Positions 34,230 to 42,582 of a stretch of DNA of 64,000 nucleotides are shown in pieces (the first letter of the stretch is position 1; each line of letters begins with the position of its first letter). The position numbers were made by a program, and so were the translations under genes. Under the pieces are notes generated by a model. It worked only from the letters and a program-made list of their open reading frames with translations, was not told the DNA's origin and searched no databases. Source of the stretch: Gemmobacter sp964439015 (lineage in GTDB: Bacteria; Pseudomonadota; Alphaproteobacteria; Rhodobacterales; Rhodobacteraceae); NCBI GenBank assembly GCA_964439015.1, contig CAYTMV010000002.1:40774-104773 (forward strand), read 5' to 3'.

Positions 34230-35240
34230 TCAACCGGCCGAAACGCCCGCCTCGGCAAAACTGGCCATGCCCGAGTGGCAGGCGATGGCGCCTTTCAAGA
34301 TGCCGATCGCCAGCGCCGCGCCCGAGCCCTCGCCCAACCGCAGCCCCAGATCCAGCAGCGGCGCCTTGCCCAGCCGGTTCAGCAAGGCGCGATGGGCGGC
34401 CTCGGCACTGGCATGGCCCGCAACGCAATGATCGAGCGCCCCCGGCGCAGCCTCGGCCAGCACGGCGGCGGCCGCACAGCAGATGAACCCGTCGAGGATC
34501 ACCGGGATCCGCAGGTCATGGGCGCGGGCAATCGCGCCGGCCATCGCCGCCACCTCACGCCCGCCCAGCGCCGCCAGCACCTGCAAGGGGTCGCGCGCGG
34601 GATTGGCGGTCACACCCGCCGCGACCGCGCGGGTCTTGTTGGCCAGACCTGCATCATCGACGCCAGTGCCGCGCCCGGTCCATTCGCCGGGCGTGCCGCC
34701 AAACAGCGCATGGGCAATGGCCGCAGCCGAGGTGGTGTTGCCAATCCCCATCTCGCCCACCACCAGCAAGTCCGCCGCCGGGTTCACCGCCTGCCAGCCC
34801 GCCGCCAGCGCCGCCACCGCCTCGACCTCGGTCATGGCCGGACCCGTGGTGAAATCGGCGGTGGGACGCGCAAGCTCCAGCGACACCACCGACATCTCGG
34901 CCCCGAAAGCCTGCGCCAACTGGTTGACCGCGGCACCGCCAGCCTCGAAATTCGCGACCATCTGCACCGTCACCTCAGCCGGAAAGGCCGAGACGCCCTG
35001 CGCCACCACGCCGTGATTGCCGGCAAAGATGATCACCTGCGGATGCGCCAGCGTCGGGCGCGGATCGGCCCGCCAACCGGCATACCAGATCGCCAGATCC
35101 TCCAGCCGGCCCAGCGCGCCCGGCGGCTTGGTCAACTGCATGTTGCGCGCGCGCGCGGCTTCAACCGCGCCGGCATCCGGGGCCGGATGGGCCGCCAGCA
35201 GGGCGCGAAATTCGGAAAGCGTGGCGAAAGGGGCAGGCAT
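34230..35240 (-). CDS. cobT: Nicotinate-nucleotide:dimethylbenzimidazole phosphoribosyltransferase
   Basis: A 336-residue enzyme making alpha-ribazole phosphate for the lower ligand of cobalamin. Signatures are KPPGALGRLEDLAIWYAGW, IFAGNHGVVAQGVSAFP, EMGIGNTTSAAAI and, at the C-terminal end, LGLRLGEGSGAALAIGILKG with the catalytic glutamate. Divergent from cobS with an 82-bp gap between. No cobalamin riboswitch is recognisable there. Confidence 0.97.
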   Translation of the reverse strand: MPAPFATLSEFRALLAAHPAPDAGAVEAARARNMQLTKPPGALGRLEDLAIWYAGWRADPRPTLAHPQVIIFAGNHGVVAQGVSAFPAEVTVQMVANFEAGGAAVNQLAQAFGAEMSVVSLELARPTADFTTGPAMTEVEAVAALAAGWQAVNPAADLLVVGEMGIGNTTSAAAIAHALFGGTPGEWTGRGTGVDDAGLANKTRAVAAGVTANPARDPLQVLAALGGREVAAMAGAIARAHDLRIPVILDGFICCAAAAVLAEAAPGALDHCVAGHASAEAAHRALLNRLGKAPLLDLGLRLGEGSGAALAIGILKGAIACHSGMASFAEAGVSAG

Positions 35241-35322
35241 GGCATCACCGTCTTGATCGTTGTCGCCACAAGCTCTAGCGTTTGGACACATCACCTGCCA
35301 CAGCAAATTGGACAGCGCAGCT

Positions 35323-36078
35323 ATGGATCACGACATGGCTCAGATCGCCCGGCAACGGCTTGCCGATATCACCGGCGCGCTGATGCTGTTGACCCGCCTG
35401 CCCGTCCCCGCCCGCCTGCCCGCCCGCCATGGTGCGCAAGGCGCCTGGGCCTGGCCGCTGGCGGGGTTGGCCGTGGGCGGCATCGGGGCAGCTATGGCGG
35501 CCCTTGCAGTACCCCTCGGCCCACCGATCGCCGCAGCCCTGGCGCTGGCGGCGATGGCTGCCGCCACGGGCGGGCTGCACGAGGATGGACTGGCCGATAC
35601 GTTTGACGGGCTGTGGGGCGGCCAGACCCCGGCGCGGCGGCTTGAGATCATGAAGGACAGCCACATTGGCAGCTATGGCGTGCTGGCGCTGATCTTCGTG
35701 ACCCTGATCCGCTGGCAGGCCTTGGCGGCGCTTCTTGCGGCGGACCAATGGGGGGGCCTGCTTGCCGCCGCCTGCCTGGCCCGCGCGCCGATGGCCGTGA
35801 TCTCGGCGGCACTGCCCAATGCCCGCAACCGCGGCCTCTCGGCCATGACCGGCCGGCCGGCAGCCGGCACGGCAGCCGCGGCCGCGGCGCTCGCCCTTAT
35901 GATCGCCCTTATCACCACGTCCGCGCCCCTGGCCATGGCGCTTGCCGCCGCCTTGGCGGCGCTCGGCCTCGCTGCGGTCGCGCGGGCCCGGATCGGCGGG
36001 CAGACCGGCGACATCCTGGGGGCCAGCCAGCAATTGGCCGAGGCAGCGGCGCTGGCCGCCTGTGTCGCAGCCCTCTGA
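35323..36078 (+). CDS. cobS: Adenosylcobinamide-GDP ribazoletransferase
   Basis: A 251-residue membrane enzyme joining alpha-ribazole to adenosylcobinamide-GDP, the last step of cobalamin assembly. The acidic substrate motif GGLHEDGLADTFDGLWGG and KDSHIGSYGVLALI are diagnostic; several Ala-rich membrane helices follow. The ATG at 35323 is used; ATG at 35335 is an alternative. Pairs functionally with the divergent cobT. Confidence 0.95.
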   Translation: MDHDMAQIARQRLADITGALMLLTRLPVPARLPARHGAQGAWAWPLAGLAVGGIGAAMAALAVPLGPPIAAALALAAMAAATGGLHEDGLADTFDGLWGGQTPARRLEIMKDSHIGSYGVLALIFVTLIRWQALAALLAADQWGGLLAAACLARAPMAVISAALPNARNRGLSAMTGRPAAGTAAAAAALALMIALITTSAPLAMALAAALAALGLAAVARARIGGQTGDILGASQQLAEAAALAACVAAL

Positions 36079-36101
36079 ATTCACCATGACCCAAATACCC
36101 A
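36079..36101 (+). repeat. 23-bp dispersed repeat, copy 1
   Basis: A 23-bp sequence beginning ATTCACCATGACCC and ending AAATACCCA, immediately after the cobS stop codon. An exact copy is at 43386-43408, 7.3 kb away, in a different type of intergenic region. Confidence 0.8.
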
Positions 36102-36129
36102 TGCCCGGGCCCGCCGCCCCGCGGCACGG

Positions 36130-37089
36130 TCAGGGATGGGCGTCAAACAGATCGGCACAGAGGTCGAGAAAACGGTCCCGCACCGCCGGGCCTTCCATCA
36201 TCACCTCATGCTCGGCGCCGGGATATTCGACGAGGTGCCCCCCCGGCCATCTGGCCATGCGCGACCGGATCGGCGCCACTTCGACGATCCGCTCCCGTCC
36301 GCCCACGGCGCATAGCGCCGGCACCTCCGGCGCAGGCTGGGCCGCCAGCGCCACACACTCGCGCAGCGCCGCGTCCAGCCAGGCGAGGCTAGGCCCCCCC
36401 AGCCCCAGTTCCGGATGCGCGCGCAGATGGCCCACCATCCAGTCCCACATCTTTCGGTCGGAGGTCAGCATATTGCCGGCAAATGGCACCAGCATCACAT
36501 AGTTCACCCTGCCGGTTGACGGCGCATAGCGCCGCCCGGCGCCGATCCGGGTCAGGGTCGCCGCCGTGGGTGCGGCGATGGGGCGCAACAGCGGCGCGAT
36601 CCGCACCCCCCACATCGGCGCCGAAAACGCCGCTGCCCGCACCGGCAAGCCCTCAATCAGCGCCCGCAACGCGATTGCCCCGCCCATCGAATGGCTCAGA
36701 AGGTATCGCGGGCCGGGCGCGCCGATCTGGTCTGCCATTTGCCACAGGGCCTGCACGTCCAGCTGATATTCAGCAAAATCATCGACATGGCCCAGCATCC
36801 GGTCGCCAACGACACGATCTGCCAGACCCTGCCCGCGCCAGTCGATCACCAGAACGTCATAGCCGCGCCCAACCAGATGGGCCGCGGCAAGGCCATACTT
36901 CTCGACATATTCCGAGCGGCCGGGAAACAGCAACACCGTGCCCTTGCCCTGTCGCGCCGGAACGGGCCAATGGCAGACCCGCAATCGACGACCGTCTTGC
37001 GTCGGCAGCCACATCGCGGATCCGCCGGCCGGGCCGCAGGCCAGCCCTTCGAACAGCGGTGCGGGGGTCAGTTGCAGATCCTGCGGCAT
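36130..37089 (-). CDS. Alpha/beta hydrolase, lysophospholipase-like
   Basis: A 319-residue serine hydrolase of the Hydrolase_4 (PldB/monoacylglycerol lipase) type. The oxyanion region is VLLFPGRSEYVEKYG, followed by VIDWRGQGLADR; the nucleophile is in YLLSHSMGGAIALRAL; the C-terminal histidine is in GAEHEVMMEG. Expected to act on lysophospholipids or monoacylglycerols. No signal peptide. Convergent with cobS. Confidence 0.9.
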   Translation of the reverse strand: MPQDLQLTPAPLFEGLACGPAGGSAMWLPTQDGRRLRVCHWPVPARQGKGTVLLFPGRSEYVEKYGLAAAHLVGRGYDVLVIDWRGQGLADRVVGDRMLGHVDDFAEYQLDVQALWQMADQIGAPGPRYLLSHSMGGAIALRALIEGLPVRAAAFSAPMWGVRIAPLLRPIAAPTAATLTRIGAGRRYAPSTGRVNYVMLVPFAGNMLTSDRKMWDWMVGHLRAHPELGLGGPSLAWLDAALRECVALAAQPAPEVPALCAVGGRERIVEVAPIRSRMARWPGGHLVEYPGAEHEVMMEGPAVRDRFLDLCADLFDAHP

Positions 37090-37126
37090 CCCATCCCCCC
37101 ACTCCCCTGTCGGTGTCAGGCCTTTG

Positions 37127-37408
37127 TCACAGCACAGCCGCCAGTTTCATGGCAAGCCCCATCGAGCCGTCAATCTTCAGCTTGCCGGTCATGAAGGCCA
37201 TGGTCGGGTTCATCTCGCCTTCCAGAATCGCCTGAAACACCTCGGCACTGGCGGTCATGGTCACATCGGCCTCTTCATCCGCTGCGCGCGCGCCGGTTGC
37301 ATCCATCATGATCGCCCCCTCGCCGGGAATCACAAACTTGGCCAGACCGTCAAAGCCCTGCACCTTGGCATTCAGCCGCTCCACCGCCTTGTCGATCACA
37401 TCGCTCAT
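37127..37408 (-). CDS. SCP2 sterol-binding domain protein
   Basis: A 93-residue single-domain protein: VERLNAKVQGFDGLAKFVIP, DVTMTASAEVFQAILEGEMN and AFMTGKLKIDGSMGLAMKLA are classic SCP2 features for binding acyl chains or lipids. The ATG at 37408 has a strong GAGGAGG Shine-Dalgarno; the longer open frame upstream is not needed. Same strand as the preceding hydrolase gene, so a lipid-related transcription unit is possible. Confidence 0.93.
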   Translation of the reverse strand: MSDVIDKAVERLNAKVQGFDGLAKFVIPGEGAIMMDATGARAADEEADVTMTASAEVFQAILEGEMNPTMAFMTGKLKIDGSMGLAMKLAAVL

Positions 37409-37477
37409 CGCTGCCTCCTCGGGTCCTGTTCTGATACCCGCCCTTTCCTTCTGGCGGGCATGGGTTACAATTCTCTT

Positions 37478-38035
37478 ATGCGAGTCCCTGCCCCGATACT
37501 CAATTGTGCCGTTGCGGCATGGCTTGCCCTTGGCGGGGCGGCTTTGGCTGAAACCGTGGGGCCAGAGCTGGACCGGCTGTTTGCCACCCTGCAAGGCGCC
37601 AGCGCCGCCGAGGCGGTGCGGATCGAATCGGATATCTGGCGGATCTGGTCACGCTCGGGTTCAGCCGCGATGGACCTGCTGCTGGAGCGGGGGCGCAAGG
37701 CGGCCGAACAGGGCGACTTCGAGGCTGCGCTGGATCACCTGACCGCGCTGACCGACCATGCGCCAGATTTTGCCGAGGGCTGGAATGCGCGGGCCACGGT
37801 TTTTTTCCAGACCGGCGCCTATGGCCCGGCGATTGCCGACCTTCAGCGGGTGCTGGCCCTGAACCCGCGCCATTTCGGCGCACTGTCGGGTTTCGGGATG
37901 ATTCTCGAAGAGATCGACCGCCCGGCGCAGGCGCTTGAGGCCTATCGTGCCGCTTTGACCTTGCATCCGCACATGCAGGGTGTCATCGAAGCCGTGTCGC
38001 GGCTTGAGGCAAAGACCTCGGGCAGCAGTCTCTGA
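37478..38035 (+). CDS. TPR-repeat periplasmic protein
   Basis: A 185-residue protein with a signal peptide (residues 1-24, AWLALGGAALAET) and two to three tetratricopeptide repeats, clearest in RGRKAAEQGDFEAALDHLTA, ARATVFFQTGAYGPAIADLQ and EEIDRPAQALEAYRAALTLH. Probably a periplasmic scaffolding protein; partner unknown. It starts 69 bp after the divergent SCP2 gene and ends 22 bp before the helicase gene. Confidence 0.85.
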   Translation: MRVPAPILNCAVAAWLALGGAALAETVGPELDRLFATLQGASAAEAVRIESDIWRIWSRSGSAAMDLLLERGRKAAEQGDFEAALDHLTALTDHAPDFAEGWNARATVFFQTGAYGPAIADLQRVLALNPRHFGALSGFGMILEEIDRPAQALEAYRAALTLHPHMQGVIEAVSRLEAKTSGSSL

Positions 38036-38057
38036 CCGATGCGGGGGATCGGCACCG

Positions 38058-40964
38058 ATGCTGAGCAAATCCCGCGTGACCGCGGTTCTTGGGCCGACCA
38101 ATACCGGCAAGACCCATTATGCCATCGAACGGATGCTGGGCCACCGCTCGGGCATCATCGGCCTGCCGCTGCGCCTGCTGGCGCGCGAGGTCTATGACAA
38201 GATCGCAGCCCGTGCGGGCGTCAGCCGCGTGGCGCTGGTCACCGGCGAAGAGCGCATTGTGCCCGAGCGGACGCAATACTGGGTCTGCACCGTCGAGGCG
38301 ATGCCCGAGGGCATTGGCGCGGATTTTCTGGCGGTGGACGAGATCCAGCTTTGCGGCGACCCCGAGCGCGGCCATGTCTTCACCAACCGCCTGCTGCATG
38401 CCCGCGGCCTGACCGAGACGATGTTTCTGGGCAGCCATGCCATGCGGCCTGCCATCGCGGCCCTTGTGCCCAATGTCACCTTCATCAGCCGCGAGCGGTT
38501 CTCGACCCTGACCTGGGCCGGATCGAAAAAGATCAGCCGGATGCCGCCGCGTTCGGCCATCGTGGGGTTTTCGGTCGATGACGTCTATGCCATTGCCGAG
38601 TTGATCCGGCGGCAAAAGGGCGGCTGCGCAGTGGTTATGGGGGCGCTGTCGCCCCGCACCCGCAATGCACAGGTAGAGCTGTATCAGTCGGGCGAGGTGG
38701 ATTTTCTGGTCGCCACCGATGCCATCGGCATGGGGCTGAACCTCGATATCCGCCATGTGGCCTTTGCCGCGACGCACAAGTTTGACGGCCGCCGCCTGCG
38801 CCCGCTGTTCCCGCATGAGCTGGGCCAGATCGCCGGGCGCGCAGGCCGCCACACCGACGCCGGCACCTTTGGCGTGACCGGCGAGGCAGCGCCGCTGGAT
38901 GAAGACCTGATCGAGGCAATCGAGAACCACCGCTTCGCCCCGGTGCGCAAGCTGATGTGGCGCAATGACGCGCTGGACTTCGGCTCGGTCGATCGGCTGA
39001 TTGCCGCGCTGGAGCGCCCGACCGAGAATGAATGGCTGGCGCGTACGCGCGAATCCGACGATCTGGCGGCGCTGAAGACGCTCAGCCAGATGCCCGATCT
39101 GGCCGACCGAATCCGCGGCCCGCAGGCTGTGAAACTGCTGTGGGACGTCTGCCGCATCCCCGATTTCCGCGCCAATGCCGGGGGCGACCATTTTCAGCTT
39201 CTGGCCCGGATCTTCGGCTTTCTGCGCGAGGGGCGGGTGCCCGCCGACTGGCTGGCGCGGCAGATCGCGCGGATCGACCGCAGCGATGGCGACATCGACG
39301 CGATCTCGAAACGGCTGGCCTTCATCCGCACCTGGACCTACGTCGCCCAGCGCAAGGGCTGGGTCGAAGACGAAACCCATTGGCGCGACGAAACTCGCGC
39401 TGTAGAAGACCGCCTGTCGGATGCGCTGCACGCGCGGCTGACTCAACGCTTTGTCGACCGGCGCACCTCTGTGCTGATGCGCCGGTTGAAACAGAAGGAG
39501 AGCCTTGTGGCCGAGGTGAATGACAAGGGCGAAGTGATGGTCGAGGGCGAGTTCGTCGGCCGTCTTGAGGGGTTCCGGTTCCGGCAGGATGCCTCCGGCT
39601 CGGCCGAGGAGGCCAAGGTTCTGCGGCAGGCGGCGGTGGCCGCGCTGCGGCCCGAGTTCCATCTGCGGGCGGATCGCTTCTACAACGCGCCCGATACCGA
39701 GATGGATTACACCGAGCAGGGCGGCCTGATGTGGGGCGGCAATGCGGTGGGCAAGCTGGTGGCCGGCCCTGAGGCGCTGAAGCCGGGCGTCGAGGCCTTT
39801 GTGGACGAAGATGCCGGGCCAGAGGTCGCCGAAAAGGTGCGCCGCCGCCTGCAGCATTTCATCGACCGCAAGGTTGCGGCGCTGTACGAGCCGCTGCTGG
39901 CGCTTGGCCGTGACGAGGCGCTGCAGGGTCTGGCCCGTGGCTTTGCCTTCCGGCTGATGGAAGGTCTGGGCGTGATCGCGCGCGAAAGCGTGGCCGAAGA
40001 GGTCAAGGCACTGGACCAGGAGGCCCGCGCCTCGCTGCGCAAGCATGGCGTGCGGTTCGGCCAATACACGATCTTCCTGCCGGCCCTGCTGAAACCCGCG
40101 CCCACCCGGCTGCGGCTGGTGCTGTGGTCGCTGGCCAAGGGCCTGCAAGAGTTCCCTGAAAGCCCGCCGCCCGGCCTGGTGACGATCCCCAACCTGCCGG
40201 ATGTCCCGCGCGAGCATTACCTGCTGTCGGGCTATCGCCCCGCCGGCGCGCGCGCGATCCGCATCGACATGCTGGAACGTCTGGCCGATCTGCTGCGCGG
40301 CAAGGACAGCCGCGCGGGCTTTGAGGCCGTGCCAGAGATGCTGTCGATCACCGGCATGACGCTGGAGCAGTTTGCCGACCTGATGCAGGGTCTGGGCTAC
40401 AAGGCCGACAAGGGCGAACGCGCCAAGGTCAAGGCCCCACCCGCCCCGCCGCCGCCTGCGCCCGAGGGCGTGGTGCCCGCCCCGATCCCCGAGGAAGTCT
40501 CGATCCTGGCCCCCCTGCCGGACGCCGAGCCTGCAACCGATGCCCCCGCCGAGGGTGCCGAGGCCGCGGCACCCGAGATGGAGGTGTTCTACACCTTCAC
40601 CTGGGCGCCCAAGCGCGAACCGCGCGGTGATCGTCCGGCCCGGGGGCCGCGTCGTGAGGGGGGCCGCGAAGGGGCTGGCCGCGATGCCCGCCCGCAAGGC
40701 GAGCGAGGTCCGCGTGAAGGCGCGCCCGAAGGCAAGCCGCGCGGTGATCGGCCCCAGGGCAAGCCCCGTCACGAGGGCGGCAAGCCCGAGGGTCAGCACG
40801 GCGATCACCGCAAGGGTGGCAAGCACGGCGGCAAGCCGGGTGGCAAACATGGCGGCAAGGATCAGGGCCCACGCAATTTCGAGGCCCGCCCGCCGCGCCC
40901 CGAAAAGCCGATCGACCCCGACAATCCCTTCGCAGCACTGCTGGCCCTGAAGGGCAAAGTGTAA
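38058..40964 (+). CDS. Suv3-like superfamily 2 helicase with basic Gly-rich tail
   Basis: A 968-residue helicase. Walker A is LGPTNTGKTHYAIERMLG, Walker B is the DEIQ of FLAVDEIQLCGDPERGHVF, and the second RecA domain has LVATDAIGMGLNLDIRHVAF and QIAGRAGRHTDAGTFG, all as in mitochondrial Suv3 RNA helicases. The last hundred residues are a disordered Arg/Lys/Gly-rich tail (for example GGKHGGKPGGKHGGK), preceded by Pro/Ala-rich linker, a likely RNA-binding extension. Role in alphaproteobacteria is not established; RNA unwinding or decay is inferred. The ATG at 38058 begins MLSKSRVTAVLGPTNTGKTH. The stop abuts an S4-domain gene, suggesting shared RNA metabolism. Confidence 0.9.
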   Translation: MLSKSRVTAVLGPTNTGKTHYAIERMLGHRSGIIGLPLRLLAREVYDKIAARAGVSRVALVTGEERIVPERTQYWVCTVEAMPEGIGADFLAVDEIQLCGDPERGHVFTNRLLHARGLTETMFLGSHAMRPAIAALVPNVTFISRERFSTLTWAGSKKISRMPPRSAIVGFSVDDVYAIAELIRRQKGGCAVVMGALSPRTRNAQVELYQSGEVDFLVATDAIGMGLNLDIRHVAFAATHKFDGRRLRPLFPHELGQIAGRAGRHTDAGTFGVTGEAAPLDEDLIEAIENHRFAPVRKLMWRNDALDFGSVDRLIAALERPTENEWLARTRESDDLAALKTLSQMPDLADRIRGPQAVKLLWDVCRIPDFRANAGGDHFQLLARIFGFLREGRVPADWLARQIARIDRSDGDIDAISKRLAFIRTWTYVAQRKGWVEDETHWRDETRAVEDRLSDALHARLTQRFVDRRTSVLMRRLKQKESLVAEVNDKGEVMVEGEFVGRLEGFRFRQDASGSAEEAKVLRQAAVAALRPEFHLRADRFYNAPDTEMDYTEQGGLMWGGNAVGKLVAGPEALKPGVEAFVDEDAGPEVAEKVRRRLQHFIDRKVAALYEPLLALGRDEALQGLARGFAFRLMEGLGVIARESVAEEVKALDQEARASLRKHGVRFGQYTIFLPALLKPAPTRLRLVLWSLAKGLQEFPESPPPGLVTIPNLPDVPREHYLLSGYRPAGARAIRIDMLERLADLLRGKDSRAGFEAVPEMLSITGMTLEQFADLMQGLGYKADKGERAKVKAPPAPPPPAPEGVVPAPIPEEVSILAPLPDAEPATDAPAEGAEAAAPEMEVFYTFTWAPKREPRGDRPARGPRREGGREGAGRDARPQGERGPREGAPEGKPRGDRPQGKPRHEGGKPEGQHGDHRKGGKHGGKPGGKHGGKDQGPRNFEARPPRPEKPIDPDNPFAALLALKGKV

Positions 40965-41339
40965 GTGGCGAAGTATCGGCCCAATGCCGATTCGAAGCAG
41001 GCGGCGGGCCAAAACGGCCCCCGCCCCACCATCCGGCTGGACAAATGGCTGTGGCAGGCGCGGTTTTTCCGCTCGCGCCCCTTGGCTTGCGCAATGATCG
41101 CCGAGGGCGCGCTGCGGGTGAACGGCAATCGCTGCCTGAAACCGGGCTACGCGGTTGGCGCAGGCGATACGCTGACCTTCCTGCAAGCCGATCAGGTGCG
41201 GGTGATCCGCATCGCGGCGCTGGGCCAGCGCCGCGGCCCCGCCGCCGAGGCGCAGACGCTTTATCTCGATCTTGACCCACCCGCCTCGCCGGCACGTGAT
41301 GCCGAGGCAGAGGATGCGGCAGGATCGCCGCTTGAATGA
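40965..41339 (+). CDS. S4-domain RNA-binding protein (HslR/Hsp15-like)
   Basis: A 124-residue protein starting at GTG directly after the helicase stop (0 nt gap). The S4 domain is TIRLDKWLWQARFFRSRPLA to RVNGNRCLKPGYAVGAGDTL, like Hsp15, which rescues nascent-chain-blocked 50S subunits. The C-terminal tail is acidic and Pro/Ala-rich. Coupled translation with the helicase is likely because no other ribosome site is available. Confidence 0.88.
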   Translation: MAKYRPNADSKQAAGQNGPRPTIRLDKWLWQARFFRSRPLACAMIAEGALRVNGNRCLKPGYAVGAGDTLTFLQADQVRVIRIAALGQRRGPAAEAQTLYLDLDPPASPARDAEAEDAAGSPLE

Positions 41340-41395
41340 TCGCCGGGCTTGGATTAACCCCAAGCCTCAAAGCCACCGGACAAAGAGGCACTGCC

Positions 41396-41734
41396 ATGAC
41401 CTATGTGGTCACCGACAACTGCATCATGTGCAAATACACCGACTGCGTCGAGGTCTGCCCGGTGGATTGCTTCTACGAGGGCGAGAACACGCTGGTTATC
41501 CACCCTGATGAGTGCATCGACTGCGGCGTCTGCGAACCCGAATGCCCGGCCGATGCCATCCGCCCGGACACTGAGCCGGACATGGACGCCTGGGTCGAGT
41601 TCAACCGCAAATACGCGGAATTGTGGCCGGTCATCACCCAGAAAAAGGACCCGATGCCGGAACACGAGAAGTTCGACGGCGAAAAGGACAAGCTGACCAA
41701 GTATTTTTCGCCCAACCCCGGCGAAGGCAGCTGA
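41396..41734 (+). CDS. fdxA: 7Fe ferredoxin FdxA
   Basis: A 112-residue [3Fe-4S][4Fe-4S] ferredoxin. Cluster ligands are in TDNCIMCKYTDCVEVCPVDC and HPDECIDCGVCEPECPADAI; the C-terminal extension (WPVITQKKDPMPEHEKFDG) is typical of FdxA proteins of alphaproteobacteria. Likely electron donor in the cytoplasm. The ATG at 41396 follows AAAGAGGCACTGCC. It is followed by a 281-bp gap before carD. Confidence 0.97.
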   Translation: MTYVVTDNCIMCKYTDCVEVCPVDCFYEGENTLVIHPDECIDCGVCEPECPADAIRPDTEPDMDAWVEFNRKYAELWPVITQKKDPMPEHEKFDGEKDKLTKYFSPNPGEGS

Positions 41735-41834
41735 CCAGATTGGCGAATCGTCCTGACGGTGGCCCTTTCAGGCCAAAAGCGGGAAATTTTGCATGAATAC
41801 CGTCGCGGAAAGGGGCCGACATCCCTTGCCGCAG

Positions 41835-41863
41835 TTGGAATCGCCGGTGATTCGTGCTATGAA
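41835..41863 (+). promoter_or_regulatory. Candidate promoter in the fdxA-carD gap
   Basis: TTGGAA and an extended -10 TGC-TATGAA are separated by 17 nt. The implied transcript would start near 41870 and run into the terminator at 41932-41985 before reaching carD. Confidence 0.5.
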
Positions 41864-41883
41864 GATCGCAGGATTTAGCACGG

Positions 41884-41928
41884 ATGCTTATGTCAGCCTT
41901 GCGGCGCGTTACGCACCGAAGGGATTAA
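41884..41928 (+). CDS. Possible leader peptide upstream of carD
   Basis: A 14-codon open frame, MLMSALRRVTHRRD then TAA, lies between the candidate promoter and the terminator. A CAGGA sits 11 nt before the ATG. It is Arg-rich, including an AGG codon near its end. There is no proof it is translated; it is listed because of its place in an apparent attenuator. Confidence 0.3.
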   Translation: MLMSALRRVTHRRD

Positions 41929-41931
41929 TTT

Positions 41932-41985
41932 GCAAAAAACTCCCGGAACCTCCGGGGCGCAAGCCTCGGTCCGGGATTTTTTTGC
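41932..41985 (+). terminator. Strong intrinsic terminator in the carD leader
   Basis: A long stem with TCCCGG/CCGGGA at the base and CCGGGGC-GCAA-GCCTCGG (GCAA tetraloop) at the top, with GCAAAAAA in front and seven T residues behind. It ends 30 bp before the carD start codon, which leaves almost no room for a promoter between it and carD. Confidence 0.75.
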
Positions 41986-42015
41986 GACATGGGCCTCCTC
42001 CAAGGGATGCGCTGA

Positions 42016-42525
42016 ATGACCAAGACCAAGAAGCCCGAGTTTCGCCCCAACGATTTCGTCGTCTATCCCGCCCATGGCGTGGGCAAGATCGTCTCCATCG
42101 AAGAACAAGAGATCGTCGGCATCCATCTGGAACTGTTCGTGATCTCGTTCGAAAAGGACAAGATGACCCTGCGCGTGCCGACCCACAAGGCGGCCGAGGT
42201 GGGTATGCGTCAACTGTCCAGCCCCGATGTGGTGAACAAGGCGCTTGACACGCTGAAGGGCAAGGCCCGGGTCAAGCGCGCCATGTGGTCGCGCCGCGCG
42301 CAGGAATATGAACAGAAGATCAACTCGGGCGACCTGATGGCGATCGCCGAGGTGGTCCGCGACCTGCACCGCAACGATGACCAGCGCGAACAGAGCTATT
42401 CCGAGCGTCAGCTCTATGAAGCCGCGCTGGAACGCCTGACCCGCGAAGTCGCCGCCGTCTCTGGCGCCGATGAGGCGCAGGCGCAAAAGACCGTGGATGG
42501 CGTGCTGACCTCGCGCGCTGCCTGA
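42016..42525 (+). CDS. carD: CarD family transcriptional regulator
   Basis: A 169-residue protein. The N-terminal RNA-polymerase-interacting Tudor-like domain is visible in FRPNDFVVYPAHGVGKIVSI and FVISFEKDKMTLRVPTHK; the C-terminal helical DNA-binding domain includes RAMWSRRAQEYEQKINSGDL and SYSERQLYEAALERLTREVA. CarD binds the RNA polymerase beta subunit and stabilises open complexes at stable-RNA and other promoters. The ATG at 42016 gives the standard N terminus. It lies downstream of an apparent leader-peptide/terminator region. Confidence 0.96.
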   Translation: MTKTKKPEFRPNDFVVYPAHGVGKIVSIEEQEIVGIHLELFVISFEKDKMTLRVPTHKAAEVGMRQLSSPDVVNKALDTLKGKARVKRAMWSRRAQEYEQKINSGDLMAIAEVVRDLHRNDDQREQSYSERQLYEAALERLTREVAAVSGADEAQAQKTVDGVLTSRAA

Positions 42526-42542
42526 CCAGCCCCGCAATCCCG

Positions 42543-42576
42543 AAAGGCCGCGCGGTCTCCAGCCGCGCGGCCTTTT
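42543..42576. terminator. Bidirectional terminator after carD
   Basis: A 10-bp perfect inverted repeat GGCCGCGCGG / CCGCGCGGCC with a 7-nt loop, flanked by AAA and TTTT, between convergent carD and the Anbu gene. Confidence 0.87.
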
Positions 42577-42582
42577 CGTATC

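Noticed and set aside
35241..35322. Cobalamin riboswitch in the cobT/cobS divergent region
   Set aside because: Only 82 bp long, too short for a B12 riboswitch, and no B12-box-like sequence was found.
41793..42248. 151-codon open frame upstream of and overlapping carD
   Set aside because: It crosses the terminator and the start of carD in another frame, has no homology that I recognise, and its second half is a shadow of carD.
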